Under the pieces are notes generated by a model, which saw nothing but the letters and a program-made list of their open reading frames with translations, made no database searches and was not told where the DNA came from. A DNA stretch of 64,000 nt from Corallium rubrum (lineage: Eukaryota; Cnidaria; Anthozoa; Scleralcyonacea; Coralliidae): positions 6,013,467 through 6,077,466 of the forward strand of contig OZ036010.1 in NCBI GenBank assembly GCA_964035015.1, in the 5' to 3' direction. The first letter of the stretch is position 1. Each line of letters starts with the position of its first letter. Both the position numbers and the translations under genes were made by a program. Below, piece after piece: positions 13,201 through 26,565 of the stretch.

Positions 13201-16200
13201 GAAGAAGAAGGGAAAGTATTTCCATTTTGACTGCAGTTAATTACTTCTACATTTTAACTCCTGGCCCGCAGTGTCTCTTTTAATTGATAAAATCGTTTGA
13301 CATTAGCCTGAATTCAAGTCAAGTAGTTTTGCACAACATATATCATACATTTTTAGTATACTGAGGTTGAACTCGGAATGTGAACAAATAACCCTTTATA
13401 GCCCAGGAGGTTTCCAGCTGACAAGTAAAATCGTCTGGCGTTAGCCAGAGTAAAATACTAAAGGTGGCCAATGGGCTATAAAGGGATAACAGGAAAATAA
13501 ATGAGCTACAATATTTGCATTAACAGGAAAATAAATGAGCTACAATATTTGCATGAATGTGGACAGCATCCAAAATACATATATGACATAAAGCAGATTT
13601 TACATAGTTATTGTGATGGATAATAAAAAGGATCTCTTAATGAATTTCTTTAAAAATTTCTTTTGAAATTCGTAGCGCAACAATACGTTGTTTTAGATTT
13701 GTTGAATGGGAAATATTTTCAATGTGTTTCTGCTCGAACAGGCGAACCGAGGCCATGCATGATTACAAACTGAATCAGCATTTCTAGTTTATCCCACGCA
13801 AAATGAAAAAATTGACAGATCGTGTACCTTTATCTTAATTTGCTGCAAGTCTAAGAACTGTCAAAGATGATTGGTCAGTTCAAATTTAGAAATGTATTAA
13901 CTTTGTAAGTGGCCTCGATTCGCCAGTTTTAGCAGTAAGACCACAAATAATAATAAATTTTCTGTAGTTAATACTAATCTTTGAATAGTAGGAATTATTT
14001 TAGGGAGTAAATATAGTAATGTAGGGAGGTGATGAATTTTTTTATTAGAATACTGCCCATGACTTACTTTTAATGCAATCTTGCACGCTTGAGCTGGATA
14101 TATTAAGGGTTATTTTGTCTTCTGGACAAAGAGAGCAATTCAGCTGTCGGCGAAGATTTTGGTAAAAATTTAGTGGACATGGACGACAGGTTGTTGTGTT
14201 AAAGTCGTAGAACGATCCCGGTTTGCAATCTAATACAAGAAATTGTATTATAGTCTTTTTCTTCGACAAGGAAATTCAATATATACCAGTAAAAATGATG
14301 ATGATAATGATGACAACGACAACGCAACAACTATAATAACACCTACTACCACAACCATGCACAACAATATCAACAAGAACAACACTACTACCACCACCAC
14401 CACCATCATCATCACCACCACCACCAACATCAACAGGAACAACAACAACAACTCTACTACCACCGCCACCACCACCACCACCACCACCACCAGCACCACC
14501 ACCACCACCAACAACAACGACAACAACACTAGTACCACCAACAACAGCAGTAGCAGCAACAACAACACTACCACCACCAACAACAACAGCAACGAAAACA
14601 ACAACACCACCGCCACCACCACCAACAACGACAACAACAACAACACTAGTACCACCACCAACCAACAGCAGCAGCAGCAACAACACCACCACCACCACCA
14701 ACAACAACAGCAACAACAACACCACCACCACCAACAACAACAGTACCACCACCAACAACAACAGCAACAACAACAACAATTACAACATCAACACCAACAG
14801 CAACATTAACACTAACATCAACAACAGCACAACATAACTGTCAGTGCACTTTTAATCAATAAAAAACAACTATAAAGTTTGTAAAACATCTGTAGCTGTT
14901 ATATACTTACCTAAAATGCAGTTTCGTCTACTGTCTGATCCATTTCTCATGGTAACTCTGTTTGAATCGCACTGGGTACAATTAAACTGACCCTTGCTTG
15001 ATTGATAAGAATCACGAGGACAAAATTCACAATTTTCTTTCTTAAAATTGTAAAAGCTACCTGGACTGCAAGCTATAAGAAAAATATCGAAAAGGTTTTT
15101 ATACGTATATTTTAGCCAGATAAGAATAAAATGTGAAGTTAATTCTTTAAGTCAGTTTTGATAAATCCATCTTAATCAAGTTCCATGATTTTAAAAAGCA
15201 AGCTAGGGCAGATGTGCGAAGCCCGTATAACTTATCCGATAGATAAATCTTAGCTAGAGAACTACATGCACCAGATATGCTTTGCATAAACTTATAGTCC
15301 GTTTCAGCTCGCTTTTAAAATCCGATACGTATAATTGAAATGAACATTCCGAACTACGTTGCAATGTTCCGAACTACGTTGCGAGGTAGATACAAATTTA
15401 AGTCGGCAATTTGTTTCTGCTTAACCAAGTATCTATTAATCGCAAAATGAATATAAGCGCCCAGCTCAAAATTTATTATAATTATATTCTATACAACAAA
15501 TAATCTTCTCCGTGATTTTTACCAAAGGAATTCAAATCAAAGCTTATTAAATTTGACGACGAACTTCACAACGAACTTCGCGAACTTCCACACTAAGTTC
15601 CCAACCTTCCAACAAATGTTGACAAACGAATTTCAAAAGCAAGCTGAAACTGACTATAATTTAAATTTTATCCACTGAATAACGACTTGTGTATCTGATA
15701 GTGCTATTTGACAGATCAATTTAAGTTTGGTAGCACTGTTCACTCGCTAGGACTTGTTCACCTGATATTCTGGTGTGCGGCGTGCAAGTGAAGTAAAAAC
15801 ATACATTGAAAGGTCGGTGTACTCAGCCGAAATGCTACATAGTTGGACTGCTTCGCGACAAACGGCAGGCAAAGATTGCTTGTTTAAAGGAATCAATCAC
15901 AAGAAAAGACTTCTCACGTTAGACTATATATGACGTAAAATAACCATCATGACGAGAAAGAGCAAAGTGTCGAGTGGCAGAAGAAACTCTGGTGACAAAA
16001 TCAACTCTGTCTTTTGCTGTAGCTCTCGATCGCGAAGCCTAAGCTCTCTATACTGACAAAGAAGGCTTAACCGGTTTCTCTCGAAAAAAGTGCCAATGTA
16101 ACTAAATTTTCACGTTGGCAAAAATACCACCAATTTAAATTTTGAATAATCAAATATAGGGCGAATTATAATGAAAGTGAAGTATGATTATTTATGCGTG

Positions 16201-18964
16201 GTTGTGGCTACAAAACACGTTTTCCTAGATGTAGTAAATAGGTTTTTATTATAAAATGGATATAAATAACGCGTTCTCTGATTGGTTGAGTTCTGTGCCT
16301 TTGTCAATAAATAAAGACCTTAAATGACGTCATCCAAGTGTGTCATCCAAGAGTGCATGTAACCCCGTCTAACCGGGCTTAACGTTTTGGTGAGAGGCAG
16401 CGCGCAAACAGCACACGCCACCCGTTCTCCCCTAAACAAAAGGTCTTTGCGACCAAGAGCTTGCGTTAGCAACGCGATATGGTCATTAACGCAGTGCATC
16501 AATATTTCTGATGGCTATTTCCTGCACGAAACAAACTGCCTTTGATGTCTTTGATCTACACGTATTTCTTTTTTTGTTTGGTGCTCCAGTGACTAAAAGA
16601 ACTCAGTTTACTCATTTTCTTTTATGTCTCAGTCATTAGGAGACAGATACTTTGAATTTTTGTGAACGTGGTCCGAAATAGGCCTATAAACATTATAATA
16701 AGTACATAAAGTTTCGCCTTTGTTTTTGCTGTACAAGCTGTCGTAAGCAGAAAACTTTGAGCTCCAGACGGGCCGGACTCGAACCCACAACCCTCCGATA
16801 CCAGCCAGACGCTATAACCCATGAGCCACCAGAACTCAGATGACAGACCGAACAATATTTATACCTGGAGACGAGTCAAAACTGTACGTGTGTCACAAGT
16901 ACTTGTTGGGCTACAAGTCGCTACTTGATGCCATCTCAGTTCTAGTTGCTCAATGGTTAGAGCGTCCGGCTAGTACTCGGAGGAGAAGGCGGCCCTTCGT
17001 CAGTATATATCTAACCGTACTATATTTCGATTGTTGTTTCAACACTGCCTACGCAGCACACTACTTTTATAGTACTCGGAAGGTTGTGAGTTCGAGTCCC
17101 GTCTGGAACTAAGAGTTTTCTAAGTTTAACAACTTAAGGCCTGGCCAAACGCTTTCAACATCATTCAACATTGTTGAACGATGTTGAATAATGTTGAACA
17201 GCACGAGTGGCCAAATGAATTCAACATCGTTCAACCTTCATGAATGACAATTAATTGAACGCGGCCTACCACAAAAGCTGGAATCGACAATATCCCGCAT
17301 GGCGCATGTCTCTGTTCAACAAAGTTGAATGAAATGTGGCCAAATGCGTTCAACACATTTCAACATTTTGAGAACAATAGAAATGTTGAACGCGTGTTGA
17401 AGGAAAATTTGAATAAGTTAAATTTTGTTCAACATCATTCAACATCATTCAACCCCGTTCAACAACGTTCAACATCATTCAACAGGGGTGGCCAAACGCT
17501 TTCAATATGTTGAATTCAACCATGTTGAACGATGTTGAATGAAATGTTGAAAGCGTTTGGCGAGGCCTTTACGGCAGTTTGCACAGTAAAAACAACTGAA
17601 ACTTTAACACCTTCAAGCCGAAAACACTATACTAACGTGCAATAAGAACCTGTTTCAGTATACTTACATTGAACGCAATCACTGAGATTCTTATTTCCAT
17701 TGTGGTTTGTGGTTGTGTTATTTGGACAGGTCAAGCACAGCACTTGTCCTTCTAGTGGCTGATAGGTGTCCTCAGGACAGACAGTGCAGTTCTTTATTGC
17801 GAGGTTAAATCTTTCCCCGGGTGAACAAGCTAAGAATTATAAAATGCAAGATTAAATATTAAGGTCTTTACTGAACTATTAAGTAATTATTAACTCCACT
17901 GTGAAGTGGTCATATTTTCACTTTGTTTGTTTGTTTGTTTGTTTGTTTGTTTGTTTGTTTGTTTGTTTGTTTGTTTGTTTGTTTGTTTGTTTGTTTGTTT
18001 GTTTGTTTGTTTGTTTGTTTGTTTGTTTGTTTGTTTGTTTGTTTGTTTGTTTGTTTGTTTGTTTGTTTGTTTGTTTGTTTGTTTGTTTGTTTGTTTGTTT
18101 GTTTGTTTGTTTGTTTGTTTGTTTGTTTGTTTGTTTGTTTGTTTGTTTGTTTGTTTGTTTGTTTGTTTGTTTGTTTGTTTGTTTGTTTGTTTGTTTGTTT
18201 GTTTGTTTGTTTGTTTGTTTGTTTGTTTGTTTGTTTGTTTGTTTGTTTGTTTGTTTGTTTGTTTGTTTGTTTGTTTGTTTGTTTGTTTGTTTGTTTGTTT
18301 GTTTGTTTGTTTGTTTGTTTGTTTGTTTGTTTGTTTGTTTGTTTGTTTGTTTGTTTGTTTGTTTGTTTGTTTGTTTGTTTGTTTGTTTGTTTGTTTGTTT
18401 GTTTGTTTGTTTGTTTGTTTGTTTGTTTGTTTGTTTGTTTGTTTGTTTGTTTGTTTGTTTGTTTGTTTGTTTGTTTGTTTGTTTGTTTGTTTGTTTGTTT
18501 GTTTGTTTGTTTGTTTGTTTGTTTGTTTGTTTGTTTGTTTGTTTGTTTGTTTGTTTGTTTGTTTGTTTGTTTGTTTGTTTGTTTGTTTGTTTGTTTGTTT
18601 GTTTGTTTGTTTGTTTGTTTGTTTGTTTGTTTGTTTGTTTGTTTGTTTGTTTGTTTGTTTGTTTGTTTGTTTGTTTGTTTGTTTGTTTGTTTGTTTGTTT
18701 GTTTGTTTGTTTGTTTGTTTGTTTGTTTGTTTGTTTGTTTGTTTGTTTGTTTGTTTGTTTGTTTGTCTGTTTGTCTGTCTGTCTGTTTGTCTGTTTGTTT
18801 GTTTGTTTGTTTGTTTGTTTGTTTGTTTGTTTGTTTGTTTGTTTGTTTGTTTGTTTGTTTGTTTGTTTGTTTGTTTGTTTGTTTGTTTGTTTGTTTGTTT
18901 GTTTGTTTGTTTGTTTGTTTGTTGTTTGTTGTCTGTTGTTTGTTTGTTTGTTTGTTTGTTTGTT

Positions 18965-19019
<55 letters not shown>

Positions 19020-19020
19020 A

Positions 19021-19059
<39 letters not shown>

Positions 19060-22000
19060 TTGTTTGTTTGTTTGTTTGTTTGTTTGTTTGTTTGTTTGTT
19101 TGTTTGTTTGTTTGTTTGTTTGTTTGTTTGTTTGTTTGTTTGTTTGTTTGTTTGTTTGTTTGTTTGTTTGTTTGTTTGTTTGTTTGTTTGTTTGTTTGTT
19201 TGTTTGTTTGTTTGTTTGTTTGTTTGTTTGTTTGTTTGTTTGTTTGTTTGTTTGTTTGTTTGTTTGTTTGTCTGTTTGTTTGTTTGTTTGTTTGTTTGTT
19301 TGTTTGTTTGTTTGTTTGTTTGTTTGTTTGTTTGTTTGTTTGTTTGTTTGTTTGTTTGTTTGTTTGTTTGTTTGTTTGTTTGTTTGTTTGTTTGTTTGTT
19401 TGTTTGTTTGTTTGTTTGTTTGTTTGTTTGTTTGTTTGTTTGTTTGTTTGTTTGTTTGTTTGTTTGTTTGTTTGTTTGTTTGTTTGTTTGTTTGTTTGTT
19501 TGTTTGTTTGTTTGTTTGTTTGTTTGTTTGTTTGTTTGTTTGTTTGTTTGTTTGTTTGTTTGTTTGTTTGTTTGTTTGTTTGTTTGTTTGTTTGTTTGTT
19601 TGTTTGTTTGTTTGTTTGTTTGTTTGTTTGTTTGTTTGTTTGTTTGTTTGTTTGTTTGTTTGTTTGTTTGTTTGTTTGTTTGTTTGTTTGTTTGTTTGTT
19701 TGTTTGTTTGTTTGTTTGTTTGTTTGTTTGTTTGTTTGTTTGTTTGTTTGTTTGTTTGTTTGTTTGTTTGTTTGTTTGTTTGTTTGTTTGTTTGTTTGTT
19801 TGTTTGTTTGTTTGTTTGTTTGTTTGTTTGTTTGTTTGTTTGTTTGTTTGTTTGTTTGTTTGTTTGTTTGTTTGTTTGTTTGTTTGTTTGTTTGTTTGTT
19901 TGTTTGTTTGTTTGTTTGTTTGTTTGTTTGTTTGTTTGTTTGTTTGTTTGTTTGTTTGTTTGTTTGTTTGTTTGTTTGTTTGTTTGTTTGTTTGTTTGTT
20001 TGTTTGTTTGTTTGTTTGTTTGTTTGTTTGTTTGTTTGTTTGTTTGTTTGTTTGTTTGTTTGTTTGTTTGTTTGTTTGTTTGTTTGTTTGTTTGTTTGTT
20101 TGTTTGTTTGTTTGTTTGTTTGTTTGTTTGTTTGTTTGTTTGTTTGTTTGTTTGTTTGTTTGTTTGTTTGTTTGTTTGTTTGTTTGTTTGTTTGTTTGTT
20201 TGTTTGTTTGTTTGTTTGTTTGTTTGTTTGTTTGTTTGTTTGTTTGTTTGTTTGTTTGTTTGTTTGTTTGTTTGTTTGTTTGTTTGTTTGTTTGTTTGTT
20301 TGTTTGTTTGTTTGTTTGTTTGTTTGTTTGTTTGTTTGTTTGTTTGTTTGTTTGTTTGTTTGTTTGTTTGTTTGTTTGTTTGTTTGTTTGTTTGTTTGTT
20401 GCAACAATTCGTTAGCGTTTTGAGACAAGTTGTATGAAAAATTGCGCTGTGTAGCATTAAAGGTGAGGTAATACAGGCAACATTTTTCTTCAACTTTCAA
20501 CGCAACATTGTTGCGTTGCAAGTTGAAAACAATGTGGAAGTGCATACTTGGCAACATGAAATTTAGTGAATGATCACCCAACCGTTCTAACCTTGCCTAA
20601 TGCAACTGAAATACTCATGCAGTTCAAGCGATTTAACAGATTAATATCAGAAGTACCGTCCCAAGTCTACTTCTGCTGTGTTCAACTTGCAATCGTGTTG
20701 CCTCCATTTCTACTTGCCAACATGCTGTTTCAACTTGCAACAAAATCGTTGTGCGCATGCAACAACGCGCTTTTCAACTTGCAATGCAACAATGTTGCAG
20801 CAATTTGTTGCCCGTATTACTTCACCTTAAAGTGTATATGAAATGAAATGAAAATTAAGTTTGTTTAATTTGGAAGAGTTTTTCCATATCTTACTTCGTT
20901 CTTGAGATCTTACTATTTGTTTGATATGTAAATGATCACACTGCATACGTCACATTGTATAATGAATTACTGAGAAATCGTGTATATCATTGATATTAAT
21001 CTGTTAAATCGCTTGAACCTGTGTTTGTTTAAAGTCATGAGACAAATACACCTACATGCCCAGTTTCATGTGACTTTGTTCGATAACTTCAATAATATTC
21101 CTAATTTTCCAACAACTCATTATACAATGCGACGTATGCAATGTGCTCATTTATATCAAACAAATAGTAATATCTCAAGAATGAAGTAAGATATGGAAAA
21201 ACTGTAGAAGATGTTACTTTACAATATCAAGAGTTCTTTCAAATTAGACAAACTTAATTTTCATTTCATATACACTTTAAGGCCTGAAGCGAATAACGAA
21301 ATTAACGATAATCTTTGTTTACCTTTTAGACATGTTGAAACATTCTTTGCACCAGTGGTGGTGTACGTGGTTGTCCCATTAGGACATGGTTTGCATCTGG
21401 TACTCGCCTGGTCGGGCTGGTAAGTGTCTTTTGGACACGGCTCACATGTTGTCATGTTCAGGTTCAAAAATGTACCCGCAACACATGCTGATTAAAAAAA
21501 TAAATACAAATAATGTAAATATGAAGACACTAGATAGGAGTGTCGAAACGTTGGGTTATGAGCAGTAACTTTTTAAGTAATAGTTCAAATACGAGACGGG
21601 GGACTTTACCCGGATTTCAAAGTCCGAGTGCTTTTTGAAAAGGCGAGCCTTTTTAATGCACGAAGGTTTTGTAATCCCGCTAAAGTCCGGCGTCGAGTAT
21701 TTGAACTGACTTCTCAAACTCAAAACAACGAAGATACCTCTGAAACGTAGTATAATTTGCCTTATTTCAAAGTCCCAAGACTTTGAAAACCTATTTTGCA
21801 TTATTTCAAAGTACTAGTACTTTTCCTCCGATTTCAAAGCACTGATTGAACAATTTCTTTTGTTTTTGGTTCATGAATTACTAATGATTTTAGAAGTTAC
21901 GTTCTCAACCTCATTAATAATTCATAACTAAGTTAAAAACAAACGAAATCAGTACCGAGACGGAGTTTGGACACAGAATAGTAATACAGCCAGAAATCCA

Positions 22001-25000
22001 ACTCGAGTGAAAACTTGTCCGCATTTCTTCAATGCGCAGGCGCGATATTTTACGCCATCCGACGCCATCCTACGCGATCCTACGCAATGTCCTACGCCAT
22101 CCTACGCCATCCTGGCAAGTTCCCCCGGCAGTTTTAACCTTCTTTTGAAGGTCCAAACTGCCGGGGGAACTTGCCAGGATGGCGTGGGATGGCGTAGGTT
22201 GACGAGGAATCAAGATGCGCGAGGCGACATGCGCGAGGATATAAACTTCAACGGTTCCGACGCGAGTTGGACTTCTGGTTGTACTACTATTCTGTGGTTT
22301 GGATATGTGATCAAACACTTGCATAAATTAAGCCAACTTTCACCTCGAATTTCTCTTAAAGTGGTTCTCTGATGAAAATATTGTTGACAATGTTTTTGCA
22401 TAATCGTAAAGATGTTATGGTAGTTAGTAATCGTGGAAAGTTTCATTTCAAAATTCGTTGAAGAAAAGGTGGTATTTTACGTGTGAAATTTGTATTTTGG
22501 AACGCCGCCATTAAAGTGGCCGAGCTTGAGAAGAATGAGTCGAGAAAGCTTATGACGTCATAGACTCAATAACAACAATGACCCTTTTGTTGACAGCAAC
22601 AATGATCTTTTGTTTTTGTTGAGTCTATGACGTCATAAGTTCTCCTCAACTCATTCTTCTCAAATACGGCCAATTTAATGGTGGCGCTCCAAAATACAAA
22701 TTTCGCACGTAAAATACAACTTTGTTTTTGAGAATTTCGAAATGAAATTTTGCACAATTATCAAGTAACATAATATCTTTAGGATTATGCAGAAACATTA
22801 CCAGCAAAATTTTCATCAGAGAACCACTTTAAAATACTGATTCATTTGAGAAGCTATATCATACACTCGAAGGTTGTGTTTGATCTGATATCAAAACACC
22901 TCCAAGTTGTCAGCTAACCAACACCTCTCGGTGTTTGATATTAGATCAAGCACTCCATCTCGTGTATGATATATTACTTCAAAAACGTTTAAAGTGCCTC
23001 TATGGCCTGTGGGATCTTTACATATTTAAATAACTTAGGTTAAAAGAAAATGTTTCCCGAAATTTTTCTCAAAAATATAAAATCCCCGCCCATTAACAGC
23101 GCTTCAAAGTTGGTACCTCTATAACTGTGACCGTACATTAGGGACATGGTGCGAGTTTACTGTGTGACGTCACGATCGGAACCGAACTTCTGACTATTTA
23201 GTGTGTTTGTCGTATTGCGTCTCTTAAACCTTTACTTGAGCAATGAAAACTTTAGATATATTCATCAATATGATCCAAGTCTGACTCAGACTCGGCGGAA
23301 GAAATTTTGGTGTTTCGACTGTGACGCAAATGTGACGTAAATCTATCAATTAGAGCCCAGGCCCAAGAAAACGGTCTAACTTTCAAAATGGCGAGATTTG
23401 GGCTGATTTGGCCAACTTCGGAGCGCTGTTAATGGGCGAGCATTTAATATTTTTGAGAAAAAATTTCGGAAAACATTTTCTTTTAAGCTAAGTTATTTAA
23501 ATATGTAAAGATCCCACAGGCCATAGAGGCACTTTAGGGTCTTCATTGAGGTTTGCTGGGTCATTTCGGTAAAGTGCTCTCAATTCGTCAGAATTTATGC
23601 CACCAATATAAAATAGATATCGTTGGAAAGCTATTGATTTGTAGAATACAATGTATTATTTTATTTCGCCATAAACACAAGCCAATAATAGTTTTGAATT
23701 TTTTAAATAAAACCAGAGGGCTTCATCGGGGCGACTCAAGTACAAAGCGTTCTATTTTGTCCAAAAAAATTTTTTACAGTTCGATTCCGAGATAAATTTC
23801 TAGCAAAACGGTGTCGGCGTTTCTAGATTTATTGCCTGGTTTCGATTTTGTGACTTATTTTGCCCGAATGTTGGCTGAAAAAAAGCATTTTCAACTTTGG
23901 TTGTCAATATAGTCCGCTTTGCTGGAAATTTATCTTGGAATCGTACCGCAAAAAAGAAATCTGAGCAAAATAAAACGCTTTCTACTTGAATCGCCCCGAG
24001 TGAAGCTCTCTGGTTTAAATTTTTTTTAGAAAATGTAGTTCAAATTTTCCGAGCCCTCAACCCCCTGTATGTCGAGCGGTTAAAAATTTGAACGCCATAA
24101 ATTCCGATAATCGAAATATGGTATAGTAGGTTAAAACTGCCGAAACAGAGAACGTAAGTGGTCTAACGTTTCGAGCGAAGGCCCTTCGTCAGAGAGAAAC
24201 GTGACGAAGGGCCTTCTGACGAAGGGCCTTCTTTGACGAAGGGCCTTCGCTCGAAACGTTAGACCACTTACGTTCTCTGTTTCGGCAGTTTTAACCTACT
24301 ATACCATATTTCGATTGTTGTTTCAACACTGCCTAAGCAGCACACTACTTTTATAAATTCCGATAGTTTGACATCTAGTCAACTCAAAAAAGAAAAATAA
24401 TCAACTTTAGCATGCAAATCCTACGGAAGCTGTTTTCATAGCACTTCACACCACACTAAAGCCGGTTTTCCACTAGGCGACTTTTTTCTCGAGAAGCGAC
24501 TTTTTCTCATGAGCTCTGAGCTGGAACTAATCACAAATCTATTGAATTCGAACAAAAGAAAGTCGCTTCGTGCGAAAAAAATCGCCTAGTGGAAAACCGG
24601 CTTAAAGCCTAGTTCTCATTTGTCGCCGATGATCGGCGATGATCGGCGATTTATGATTTAGATGCATGATAAGTAATAAAGAACAATGCAGAAGTTCTTT
24701 ATTACTTAAGATGCTGCTGCACTTCCCGTTTTAACATGCATCTAAATCATAAATCGCCGATCATCGCCGATCATCGGCGACAAATGACAACTAGGCTTAA
24801 GACTGCGTTCACACGAGTCCGGTATAGAAAATAAACGGTATAGTAAAATGTCGTTACGTTCACACGAATCCGTCATAATTTAACGACGCTTTGAAGGCGT
24901 TCACACGACACCGGAACCTTCTGGTGTACATCCAGTATATCAATGCTGTGCACTGTTTAAATAGCCATATCTCGTCCAAAGTAAATGGAAACGAGGAGCA

Positions 25001-26513
25001 AGTCAAAGAATATTATCCCACCAAAGTGTATATAGTGCATTCTATAGGTTTACAATTTTAGTCTTTCTGTTAGGAACTCTCCTTATTGACTTAATCTTCT
25101 CCTATTTCGCTGGCTAGTCATTGTTGTAATAATGTTATAATTGTTCATACAGCAGCACAAGTTCTTAGCAGAAACTTTCGAGAAGTCGAGAAGACAAATA
25201 AAGTTTTCCATTGCTGAAAAATACGCCAGCCGTTTGGTTATTAGGAGCTGAAAATTTAGGAACTGAGTACTAAAGCGGAGCGAAAAAGTGCCGGATCTTA
25301 TGTTCACACGAAACCGCCAAGGGTTCCGTTTTCATTTCGCTCCGTCTAGAAATCGTTTTCAAAATTTCCAGTTAGAGCGCCGTTTTCACACAACTCAATC
25401 CGGTGCCGTGTGAACGCAACGGCGTTTTGTGACTTTTTAGCGCCGTTTTCAACTCGCTCCGGACTCGCGTGAACGGGGTCTAAAACACTTACTGCAATTT
25501 TCACCAAACTCTACGAAGCCAGGTTTACAACATGCACGGTCTTCGCTTGGCTGTTTATACAACCTTTTACAACACGATTCTGTATCACTTCCAACACTCT
25601 CTGCCAAATCGATTTTCCCAGAGATATTACGCGGTATCAATGGCCGAAGTTCGTCCTGTGCCACCGGTAAGATGATATTAACCTGTTGCTCACAGAGGTT
25701 GGGTGCGGTCTCTCTTTCCGAAATATCCATGATTTCATCTTTGGCAAAAATAATAAATGTAATTTCTGCTACTAAATGTTCAGTTTCTTTGGCTCTCTGG
25801 AAGTCGTAAAATTCTACCCTTGTGAAATTTGCGCATTTTGGTCGTAGTCTTATGAATTCCTGGAACTTTTGTAGTGTTGATTGCGTGGGATTGACAATTG
25901 TTTTGTAATCTGCTCCCTCTTCAAGAAAGTACTGATATACGAACGTGATAAATTGGCAGCTTTCTTTGAATACTGTTCCTGGAAAATATACCAACTTTAT
26001 ATTAATTAAATTATATGAGTAAATTACTTTTGATAATGATGATGATAGTGATGGTGATGGTGGTGGTGATGTGGATGGTGGTGATGATACTGATAATGTT
26101 GTTGATGATGATGATGGTGGTGTGGTGATGGTGGTGGTGGTGATATGGATGGATGGTGGTGATACTAATAATGGTGCTGATCATGATGATGATGATGGTG
26201 GTGGTGATGGTGGTGGTGGTGGTGATGTGGATGGTGGTGGTGATACTGATAATGGTGCTGATCATGATGATGGTGGTGGTGGTGATGGTGGTGGTGGTGA
26301 TGTTGGTAGTGGTGATGTTGGTAGTGGAGAGGTGGTGGTGGCATGATTGTGTTGGTGTTGGTGATGGTGGTGGTGGTGGTGATAGTGATAGTGGTGATGA
26401 TGTTGTTGTTGTTGTTGATGGTGGTGGTGGTGGTGGTGGTGGTGGTGATGGTACCGGTGGTGGTGGCGTGATTGTGGTGGTGATGGCGATGGTGGTAATG
26501 GTGTTGTTGTTGT

Positions 26514-26565
<52 letters not shown>

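Noticed and set aside
14243-14809. Thr/Asn/Gln/His-rich ORF of 188 codons
   Set aside because: Translation of a CAA/CCA triplet tract in an intron, with no splice or start context.
17890-20581. Very long ORFs on both strands over the (TTTG)n tract (800+ codons)
   Set aside because: A four-base period without stop codons keeps every frame open, and the products are pure four-residue repeats.
22007-22372. 121-codon plus-strand ORF
   Set aside because: It covers a decamer tandem repeat and hairpin, with no recognisable protein features.
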